Shown: positions 1-4,848 of the stretch, piece after piece
How the letters are laid out: each line of letters begins with the position of its first letter
Numbering within the stretch: position 1 is the stretch's first letter
Source of the DNA: Actinomycetota bacterium
GTDB taxonomy: Bacteria; Actinomycetota; Thermoleophilia; Solirubrobacterales; 70-9
Direction: 5' to 3'
DNA length: 5,171 nucleotides
Assembly (NCBI GenBank): GCA_018268695.1
Contig: JAFDWD010000511.1
Coordinates: forward strand, 1-5,171
Notes under the pieces: model-generated
What the model was told of the DNA's origin: nothing
Database searches by the model: none
Seen by the model: the letters and a program-made list of their open reading frames with translations, nothing else
Program-made: the position numbers and the translations under genes

Positions 1-1173
1 CGCGACGACCGACTCGTCCGGGGCGATCTTGCCCTGGGCGACGAGATGGCCGAGCGAGGCGATCGTGGTGCCGCCGGCGGGCTCGGTGAGGATGCCCTCG
101 GTGGCGCCGAGCAGGTCGATCGCCTCGAACACCTCGATGTCGGTGACGGTCCCGGCCGAGCCGCCGCGGTTGCGCACCGCGTCGATCACCAGCGGGCCGT
201 CGCCGGGGGCGCCGATCGCGAGCGAATGGACGGCGGTGTCCGGCGTCTGCGGCTCGAGGCCACCGCCCCCGAGGATCGCCGTGGCGATCGGGTTGCAGCC
301 GTCCGCCTGGGCGACGTTGATCTTCGTGCCCGAGGTCTCGGCGAGGCCGACCATCTCGAGCTCGTTCAGACCCTTGTGGACCCGCGAGGAGAGCGTTCCG
401 CCGGCGGCCGTGATGACGAAGTGGTCGGGCGACTTCCAGCCCAGCTCCTCGACCACCTCGAAGGCCACCGTCTTCGCCCCCTCGGCGTAGAACGGGCGCA
501 GGGTGATGTTGGCAAACTCGATCCCGCTCGCCAGCGACAGCTCACGGCAGGCGCGGTTGGCCTGGTCGTAGTTGCCGTCGAGCTGGCAGACCTGGGCGCC
601 GAGCGCGCGGCAGGCCTTCGCCTTCCCCTTCTCCATGTTGCCCGGGTAGAAGACGTAGGCCTGGGCCCCCGCCTTCGCCGCCAGCGCCGCTACCGCGGTG
701 CCGACGTTGCCGGTGGAGACGCAGCCGACCTCGTCCTTGCCCAGCTCCAGCAGGCGGGCGATCGCCATGCCGACGACCCGGTCCTTGTAGGAGAGCGACG
801 GACGGTTGGTCGAGTCGTCCTTCAGATAGAGGTTCTTCAGCCCGAGCTCGGCACCGAGCCGGTCGGCCTTGATCAGCGGCGTCATGCCCGCGAACTGGGC
901 GACCCGCGCCTGGGCGTCCGCGCCTGTGATCGGCAGGAGCTCCTCGAAGCGCCAGACGTTCCAGGGACGGTCACCGAGCCCGTGCTCGGCGATGACCTCC
1001 TTGGCGCGCTCGTAGTCGTAGTCGATGTCGAGGCCCTCGCCGCAGGCCGGGCACTTGAAGGCCTGGTCCAGCAACGGGGTGCGGTAGCCACAGTCACGAC
1101 AGACGAGTTCGGTCGCGCAGGACCTGGTTCGCCGGCCGACAGGCCCCTCCAGATGCTGCGTCGCGTTGCTCAT
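1..1173 (-). CDS. thrC: Threonine synthase, C-terminus cut by window edge
   Basis: PLP-dependent fold-type II enzyme that converts O-phosphohomoserine to threonine and phosphate in the cytoplasm, the last step of threonine synthesis. The reading frame is open from the ATG at 1173 to base 1, giving 391 residues; family members are usually a little over 400, so only a short C-terminal piece should be missing. Visible features are an N-terminal zinc ribbon (C25xxC28 and C41xxC44), the PLP lysine K130 in LSYKDR (many relatives have SFKDR), the phosphate-binding loop STGNVGTA at about 153-160, the AEGAKTVAFEV segment at about 230-240 matching the EGQKTxAFEI block of the family, and TEPAGG near 363-368. 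The ATG has a strong ribosome binding site. The gene is divergent from the XRE regulator. Another PLP ligand-exchange enzyme of the same fold (for example a cysteate synthase-like enzyme) is possible but less likely. Confidence 0.87.
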   Translation of the reverse strand, partial: MSNATQHLEGPVGRRTRSCATELVCRDCGYRTPLLDQAFKCPACGEGLDIDYDYERAKEVIAEHGLGDRPWNVWRFEELLPITGADAQARVAQFAGMTPLIKADRLGAELGLKNLYLKDDSTNRPSLSYKDRVVGMAIARLLELGKDEVGCVSTGNVGTAVAALAAKAGAQAYVFYPGNMEKGKAKACRALGAQVCQLDGNYDQANRACRELSLASGIEFANITLRPFYAEGAKTVAFEVVEELGWKSPDHFVITAAGGTLSSRVHKGLNELEMVGLAETSGTKINVAQADGCNPIATAILGGGGLEPQTPDTAVHSLAIGAPGDGPLVIDAVRNRGGSAGTVTDIEVFEAIDLLGATEGILTEPAGGTTIASLGHLVAQGKIAPDESVVA

Positions 1174-1176
1174 CTA

Positions 1177-1184
1177 CTTCCTCC
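1177..1184 (-). promoter_or_regulatory. Ribosome binding site of thrC
   Basis: GGAGGAAG on the minus strand ends three bases before the ATG at 1173; the GGAGG core lies about six bases upstream. It is a near-perfect anti-16S match and fixes the thrC start. Confidence 0.85.
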
Positions 1185-1191
1185 TTGGCTA

Positions 1192-1203
1192 CCGCCGAAG
1201 CGG
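1192..1203 (-). other. UUCG-tetraloop hairpin in the thrC leader
   Basis: On the minus strand CCGC-TTCG-GCGG forms a four-base-pair hairpin capped by the very stable C(UUCG)G tetraloop, ending seven bases before the thrC ribosome binding site. A second stem, GCGGTG/CACCGC with an eight-base loop, lies just upstream at 1216-1235. Such hairpins can affect ribosome loading or RNA stability. I see no known riboswitch signature. Confidence 0.45.
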
Positions 1204-1249
1204 CTTGAATTGGTTGCGGTGTCTATCGGCACCGCGTCTTCGTGTCGTA

Positions 1250-1279
1250 AGTGTGCAGCACGGGGATCGCTCCGGTCAA
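1250..1279 (-). promoter_or_regulatory. Possible thrC promoter
   Basis: On the minus strand TTGACC (1279-1274) matches five of six bases of the -35 consensus. Eighteen bases later CACACT (1255-1250) is a poor -10, keeping only A2, A4 and T6. A start near 1243 would give a leader of about 70 nt carrying the two hairpins described at 1192-1235. The -35 is good and the -10 weak, so this is tentative. Confidence 0.3.
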
Positions 1280-1300
1280 CGTCTTTCACGTAAATATTCC

Positions 1301-1345
1301 GATAAGCCCCCTCCAACTACGGCTTACCAAGGTACCGAAAGCACC
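1301..1345 (-). other. Two adjacent small hairpins upstream of thrC
   Basis: On the minus strand GGTGC/GTACC (1345-1331, five-base loop) is followed by GGTAAGCC/GGCTTATC (1328-1301, twelve-base loop). Each stem contains a G-U pair when read on the minus strand, which becomes an A-C mismatch on the plus strand, so any RNA structure would be in a minus-strand transcript. They lie upstream of the possible thrC promoter, so they would be transcribed only from a start further up. No known riboswitch family is recognisable. Confidence 0.3.
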
Positions 1346-1356
1346 GGGCCGCTCAT

Positions 1357-1363
1357 AGGGGAG
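1357..1363 (+). promoter_or_regulatory. Ribosome binding site setting a TTG start
   Basis: AGGGGAG lies seven bases before the TTG at 1371, an ideal distance. No comparable site precedes the in-frame GTG at 1377 or at 1413, so it decides the start of the XRE gene. Confidence 0.65.
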
Positions 1364-1370
1364 CAGGGTT

Positions 1371-1673
1371 TTGTCTGTGGAACGGTTGTCTGCACTCCGC
1401 CAACATGCGCCCGTGACCCCGCAGGAGCGCTTCGCCCACAACCTGCGCCGCCGCCGCCTCGCCGTTGGCATCTCCCAGGAGGAACTCGGCGAGCGGACCG
1501 AGCTGCACCGCACCGAGATCTCGCTCCTCGAGCGAGCCGGCCGCGAACCCCGCTTCGCCACCCTGCTGAAGCTCTGCGACGCCCTCTCGACGACCCCCAA
1601 CGCCCTCTGCGAGGGCGCGGCCTGGGACCACAAGGCCAAGCGCTTCACGGCGGAGGAGCCGAAGGACGACTGA
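1371..1673 (+). CDS. XRE-family helix-turn-helix regulator, 100 residues
   Basis: Small cytoplasmic DNA-binding protein of the Cro/C1 (XRE) family. The domain spans about residues 20-82: RFAHNLRRRRLAVGISQEEL gives helices 1 and 2 with the turn, TELHRTEISLLERAGREP (43-60) is the recognition helix and the conserved following turn, and the LLKLCDALSTTPNALCEG block (65-82) closes the five-helix fold. There is almost nothing beyond the domain: about 19 residues before it and a charged tail of about 18 after it, so no separate sensor domain. The TTG start is chosen from the ribosome binding site. It is transcribed away from thrC across 197 bases; autoregulation or control of thrC is possible from the layout but nothing in the sequence shows it. 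The gene ends 12 bases before a perfect 27-bp palindrome. The target and signal are unknown. Confidence 0.85.
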   Translation: MSVERLSALRQHAPVTPQERFAHNLRRRRLAVGISQEELGERTELHRTEISLLERAGREPRFATLLKLCDALSTTPNALCEGAAWDHKAKRFTAEEPKDD

Positions 1674-1685
1674 GGGTCCTCGGGC

Positions 1686-1742
1686 CTCGCGAACCCTGCA
1701 CGCTTGTCTCGCTATGCGAGACAAGCGTGCAGGGTTCGCGAG
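1686..1742. repeat. Perfect 27-bp palindrome with three-base loop
   Basis: Arms 1686-1712 and 1716-1742 are exact reverse complements, separated only by TAT. The left arm begins CTCGCGAACCCTGCACGC and ends TTGTCTCGC. It starts 12 bases after the stop of the XRE gene and lies between that gene and the minus-strand structured region, so it could stop transcription from both sides. There is no T-run on either strand, and 27 uninterrupted pairs are far more than a usual terminator has. That suggests a dispersed palindromic repeat (REP/MITE-like) as an alternative. Confidence 0.9.
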
Positions 1743-1780
1743 CAGGGTTCTGCCGGCCGCGTCGGGGCCGAACGCGCGCA

Positions 1781-1817
1781 CTTCTCGTCACGGGGGCCCC
1801 TGTCCCGTGACGAGAAG
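1781..1817. terminator. Perfect 14-bp hairpin, probable bidirectional terminator
   Basis: CTTCTCGTCACGGG (1781-1794) and its exact reverse complement (1804-1817) enclose a nine-base loop. On the plus strand it is followed by AAAATT; on the minus strand the T-rich stretch TTTTCTT lies before and into the stem, not after it. It sits at the end of the candidate minus-strand RNA and may act as a second stop or as a processing barrier. It could also be another dispersed palindrome like the one at 1686-1742. Confidence 0.5.
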
Positions 1818-1980
1818 AAAATTGAGGCGGGGCGGCACCGACTGCGCGTCGGCACCGATCGGGACCGGGTCGTGACGAACGCGATCCCCTGTCTCAGCGC
1901 CAGGTCCTCCTTTGCCACCCCAAGGCGGTTTCCCTGTCTGAGGTAGCCCCGCCTCATCTGTCGGTTGATCCGCCGACAGG
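1813..1980 (-). ncRNA. Candidate free-standing structured RNA, no known family
   Basis: Read on the minus strand, this stretch folds compactly. Hairpin H1 is CTGTCGG/CCGACAG (1979-1958). One base later comes a closing stem of 11 perfect pairs, 1956-1946 (TGAGGCGGGGC) with 1833-1823. Inside it are H2, a rod with CTCAG/CTGAG (1942-1938 with 1897-1893), CAGG/CCTG (1936-1933 with 1904-1901) and CCGCC/GGTGG (1928-1915); H3, GATCG/CGATC (1886-1882 with 1861-1857); and H4, GTGCCGAC/GTCGGTGC (1855-1835). H4 begins one base after H3 and ends one base before the closing stem. H2 and H4 contain G-U pairs that would be A-C mismatches on the other strand. The closing stem is followed by AATTTTCTTCT. A promoter lies directly upstream. 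No signatures of SRP RNA, RNase P RNA, tmRNA or tRNA are present. Its function is unknown. Confidence 0.42.
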
Positions 1981-1986
1981 GTGACA

Positions 1987-2015
1987 TTCATAACAGACAC
2001 GGTTCGTCCAATCAA
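1987..2015 (-). promoter_or_regulatory. Extended -10 promoter for the candidate RNA
   Basis: On the minus strand TTGATT (2015-2010) and TATGAA (1992-1987) are separated by exactly 17 bases, and TGT directly before the second hexamer gives an extended -10 (TGnTATGAA). Each hexamer matches four of six consensus bases. The expected start, about seven bases downstream, is near 1980, the first base before hairpin H1 of the candidate RNA. No protein gene follows on this strand. Confidence 0.5.
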
Positions 2016-2087
2016 GGCCAGCTGAACATAAAGATGCCCTTGCCCTTTAGGTACGAAAACAGGGCCTTTTCGGGGCGGCGAGGAGTT

Positions 2088-4343
2088 CTAGGAGACGACG
2101 CCGGAGAGGGCGTCATCGACCGCGACCGGGAGCGACGAGGCGTCGGGCCAGGCGCCCGGCAGATCGTCGGAGGTGAAGCGTCCCGAGTTGATCAGGATCT
2201 GCTCCGCCGCGTGCGGCGCGAACGGCTGCAGCGCCTGGGCCAGCAGCAGGATCGCGACGACCAGCGCCTCGGCGTCCACCCGATCGAGCTGGCCCCGCTT
2301 CTTCAGCTGCTTCTCGAACTGCTGGATGCGCTCGAAGAGCCTGGTCAGGTTGCGGATCGACTTGTGCATCTGCAGGTCGGCGGTGTCGTCAGCGACCCGC
2401 GCCAGCCCGTTCTCGCACCAGCCGCGCAGCTTCTCCCGCTGCTTCTCGGTCTCCGCCGCCTTCGCCGGGTCGTGCTTCGCCCCGTCCAGCTCGACGAAGC
2501 GATCGTGCGCGTAGGTCCAGAAGCTGCGCAGGAATTTGTTCGCGAAGCGGATCGCGGCGTCCGACCAGTTCAGCGTCTTCGCCGGGCTCGCCGCCCAGAG
2601 GACCGCGACGCGCACCGTGTCGGCGCCGAACTGGCCGACCAGCTCGTCGGGATCGACGACGTTGCCCAGGTGCTTCGACATCTTGCGCCCGTCGGCGATC
2701 ACCATCTCGTGGAAGAGGACGCCCGCGAAGGGCTCGCCGTCGACCATGTAGTCGAGCTCACCATGATCGCGGAGCGCCTTGGTGACGATCCGCTGGTCGA
2801 AGACGAAGTTGCCCGAGTCCCCGCCCGCCACCTGGCGCTCGGCGGGCAGCCACTTGCGGCTCTCCGGGTGCGTGAACATCTGCGTCGCGCGGTCCTCCGG
2901 CGGCACGGTGGCCGGGACCCAGAGGAAGAGCGCGTCGAAGTGGCAGTCGAGCGTGTCGGTCTCACGCTTGGCCGGCTTTCCGCACCCGGGGCAGACGGTG
3001 TCGACGAAGTCGGAGCGCTCCGCCAGCGGATTCCCTTCGCCGGTCGCGACCAGGTCACGGGGCAGCACGACCGGGAGGTCGGCCTCGGGGACCGGCACCG
3101 GCCCGTGCTCGGGGCAGTGGATCATCGGGATCGGCGTCCCCCAGGAGCGCTGCCGGGAGATCGAGAAGTCGTTGGCGCGGTAGCGCTTCGCCTCGCGGGC
3201 GCCGGCGACCGGCGCGCTCGGCGCCTCGCCCTCCTCGTAGGCATCCCCCACCTCGATCCGCCCCGCGAACCGCTCGGCGACATCGCGGTCGGCCTCGTCC
3301 ACCGCCGGGATGCCGAGCGCCGCGGTCGGCCCGAAGCGGGCGTCGACCAGCGGTGAGATCAGGACCGGCAGCTCGGTGCCGTCGGGACCGGGGATGCTGA
3401 GGCCGGTGTCGATCGTCGGCACCTCTTTGGCGTCGCGGGCGCTGCGCTCCCAGCCGCCGGAGCGAAGCTGGTCGAGCTCCTCGCGGACGCGCTCGTCGGC
3501 GATCCAGGCCTCGATCTCGGGGTGGCGCGGCGAGAGCATGACGAAGGTTGCGAGCCCCGCCGCGTCGGCGTGCGGGGTGAAGACGGTGAGCGGCCCGCCC
3601 GGCCCCTCGAGCTCCAGCTCCACCCCGTCGGCGCGGCCGAGGATGAAGCGCTGGGTGGCGAGCGCCAGCTCGTCCCAGGGCTGCGCCTCGAGCTTCGCCA
3701 TGTTGGCGTCGTTCTCCTCGAGGTAGGGCGTGATCTTCAGGAACCAGGTCGGCCGCCGGATCAGCCGCACCTCGTTGTGGCAGCGCCAGCAGGTGCCGCC
3801 CTCCTCGACCTGGATCGTCGCCAGCGTCGTCTGACAGGTGTCGCACCAGTCGACGGTGGTGTCGTCGAGGTAGATCAGCCCCATGTCGTAGAGCGTCAGG
3901 AAGAGCCACTGGGACCAGCGGTACTGCCCCTCGTCGGAGCTGTAGAAGACGCGGTCGTAGTCGAAGCTGTAGCCGAGGCGCTGCATCTGCCCGAGCATCC
4001 GCTCGCCGGACTGGACGACCCACTCGGCGGCGGGCACCTGGCGCTCGATCGCCGCCAGCTCGGCCGGCAGCCCGAAGGCGTCGAAGCCGAAGCCCATCAG
4101 CACGCTGCGCCCGCGGGCCCGCTGGAACCGCGCGTAGGCGTCCCCGATCGTGTAATCGCGGACGTGGCCCATGTGCAGGTTGCCCGAGGTGAACGGGCTC
4201 GAGGACTTGACGTAGACGCCGTGCTCGCCGTCGGGCGGCGGCGCGGGCGCCGAGTAGTCGCCGCGCTCGGTCCAGGCGGCCTGGCGCTCGACCTCGATCT
4301 CCGCCGGCTCGTACGGCGGCTTCCTGCGGGCGTTCTCGCTCAT
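2088..4343 (-). CDS. Divergent leucyl-tRNA synthetase-like protein, 751 residues
   Basis: Class I aminoacyl-tRNA synthetase, LeuRS type. Visible parts are the HMGH signature (57-60), GFDAFGLPAE (86-95), a zinc site CDTC...CWRC (C167, C170, C185, C188), the WFLKIT entry to the CP1 editing insertion (200-205), re-entry at SISRQRSWGTPIPM (394-407), a second CPGC pair (451-454), KMSKHLGN (554-561) and a helical anticodon-binding domain ending with LQPFAPHAAEQIL (705-717). LeuRS enzymes are usually about 800-880 residues. This one lacks the C-terminal domain and has altered editing and synthetic sites: TTRPDT is TPHADA at 256-261, and the HxxxH motif after GG(507-508) is absent. The ATG at 4343 has only a weak ribosome binding site but a possible leaderless promoter. 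The gene lies 52 bases after gtrA. Membership of the LeuRS family is clear; charging of tRNA-Leu with leucine is doubtful, so I give no gene symbol. Confidence 0.88.
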   Translation of the reverse strand: MSENARRKPPYEPAEIEVERQAAWTERGDYSAPAPPPDGEHGVYVKSSSPFTSGNLHMGHVRDYTIGDAYARFQRARGRSVLMGFGFDAFGLPAELAAIERQVPAAEWVVQSGERMLGQMQRLGYSFDYDRVFYSSDEGQYRWSQWLFLTLYDMGLIYLDDTTVDWCDTCQTTLATIQVEEGGTCWRCHNEVRLIRRPTWFLKITPYLEENDANMAKLEAQPWDELALATQRFILGRADGVELELEGPGGPLTVFTPHADAAGLATFVMLSPRHPEIEAWIADERVREELDQLRSGGWERSARDAKEVPTIDTGLSIPGPDGTELPVLISPLVDARFGPTAALGIPAVDEADRDVAERFAGRIEVGDAYEEGEAPSAPVAGAREAKRYRANDFSISRQRSWGTPIPMIHCPEHGPVPVPEADLPVVLPRDLVATGEGNPLAERSDFVDTVCPGCGKPAKRETDTLDCHFDALFLWVPATVPPEDRATQMFTHPESRKWLPAERQVAGGDSGNFVFDQRIVTKALRDHGELDYMVDGEPFAGVLFHEMVIADGRKMSKHLGNVVDPDELVGQFGADTVRVAVLWAASPAKTLNWSDAAIRFANKFLRSFWTYAHDRFVELDGAKHDPAKAAETEKQREKLRGWCENGLARVADDTADLQMHKSIRNLTRLFERIQQFEKQLKKRGQLDRVDAEALVVAILLLAQALQPFAPHAAEQILINSGRFTSDDLPGAWPDASSLPVAVDDALSGVVS

Positions 4344-4350
4344 CCCATCA

Positions 4351-4356
4351 ACGTTA
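4351..4356 (-). promoter_or_regulatory. Possible leaderless -10 element of the LeuRS-like gene
   Basis: TAACGT on the minus strand fits TANNNT and ends seven bases before the ATG at 4343, so transcription would start at or next to the start codon. This would explain the poor ribosome binding site (TGATGGG). No -35 match is seen 17-18 bases upstream, and read-through from gtrA is an alternative. Confidence 0.3.
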
Positions 4357-4395
4357 GCTGAGCGCGGAAGGCCCTCCCCCGCCGGGGCGCGTCGC

Positions 4396-4848
4396 TCAGG
4401 TGAACGTCCAGAGCTTGTTGCCGAGGAAGTTGAACGGCATCGCGACGGCGACGGCGATCGCCTGCGCGCCGATTTCGTTCATCCCGAGCCAGCTGACCAG
4501 CACCTCGAGCACGATCAGGTTGATCACCAGAGCGCCGACACTGACCACGGTGAAGCGGATCGCCTGCCGGTGGGCCAGCCCCTCCCCCGGCCCGAAGGTC
4601 CAGTGGCGGTTCCAGAAGAAGTTGTTGCCGAGGGCGACGAGGAAGGCGCCGACCGCCGCGGCCGCGTGGTAGACGCCGAGACTCGAGGCGAGGAAGGCGA
4701 AGACGATCAGGTTGATCACGTAGCCGGAGCCGCCGACCACGCCGAATTTGACCAGCTGGAGCCAGTTGTCGGGCTGGCGCGCGGCGTGGTGGAGCCGCAC
4801 GGCGAAGCTCGGATGGCTGCCACTGAGGCCGCTGCCGCCGGTGCTCAT
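4396..4848 (-). CDS. GtrA-like four-helix membrane protein
   Basis: Integral membrane protein of the GtrA family, whose members commonly help move or present lipid-linked sugars to membrane glycosyltransferases. Its 150 residues give a cytoplasmic-looking N-terminus of about 32 residues and four hydrophobic segments at about 34-54, 60-78, 97-117 and 126-143. The two halves repeat each other: FGVVGGSGYVINLIVF (35-50) matches FTVVSVGALVINLIVL (99-114), and NNFFWNRHWTF (75-85) matches NFLGNKLWTF (140-149); the N-F-x-x-N-[RK]-x-W-T-F motif is the family signature. The ATG at 4848 has GGGAGG seven bases upstream and overlaps the stop of the preceding gene (ATGA), so translation is probably coupled. 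The substrate is unknown. No glycosyltransferase is recognisable in the window, but the preceding partial gene could be one. Confidence 0.9.
   Translation of the reverse strand: MSTGGSGLSGSHPSFAVRLHHAARQPDNWLQLVKFGVVGGSGYVINLIVFAFLASSLGVYHAAAAVGAFLVALGNNFFWNRHWTFGPGEGLAHRQAIRFTVVSVGALVINLIVLEVLVSWLGMNEIGAQAIAVAVAMPFNFLGNKLWTFT

Noticed and set aside
46..1293. Long plus-strand open frame of 415 codons across thrC
   Set aside because: It is antisense to a clearly conserved threonine synthase frame, and its translation is a low-complexity Arg/Ala/Gly/Leu-rich shadow typical of high-GC DNA.
1297..1312. GGGGGCTTATCGG on the minus strand, resembling the 3' end of RNase P RNA
   Set aside because: None of the other conserved RNase P blocks, such as GAGGAAAGTCC, is nearby; the match is too short to count.
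1911..1942. CAGGGAAACC...GGCAAAG on the minus strand, loosely like a c-di-GMP-I riboswitch
   Set aside because: The GCAAAGCC/GGCC continuation and the second GGTAGC...GGGTTACC half are missing, and no gene lies downstream to be controlled.
1823..1956. 11-bp inverted repeat as ends of a small MITE-like element
   Set aside because: No target-site duplication flanks it, and the promoter, packed inner stems and strand-specific G-U pairs favour an RNA; copy-number search would settle it.
1712..1987. Minus-strand frames of 91 and 75 codons (also 1788-2015) in the intergenic region
   Set aside because: No good ribosome binding site and biased composition; one runs into the arm of the 27-bp palindrome. 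Stem pairing and the promoter position explain the region better as RNA.
1965..1994. Plus-strand TTGATC with CATAAC 18 bases on, as a promoter
   Set aside because: Nothing on the plus strand downstream for it to serve; it overlaps the better minus-strand promoter and RNA.
1996..2009. GAACCGTGTC on the minus strand, as in the conserved part of small SRP RNA
   Set aside because: The following GGTCCGGAAGGAAGCAGC block that defines SRP RNA is absent, and the match lies inside the promoter spacer.
2042..2070. GCCCT/AGGGC stem downstream of the LeuRS-like gene as its terminator
   Set aside because: Only five pairs around a 14-base loop, and the T-run (CTTTT) follows on the plus strand, the wrong direction for this gene.
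1965..3356. Plus-strand open frame of 463 codons across the LeuRS-like gene
   Set aside because: Antisense shadow of a frame with recognisable synthetase motifs; no ribosome binding site or family resemblance.
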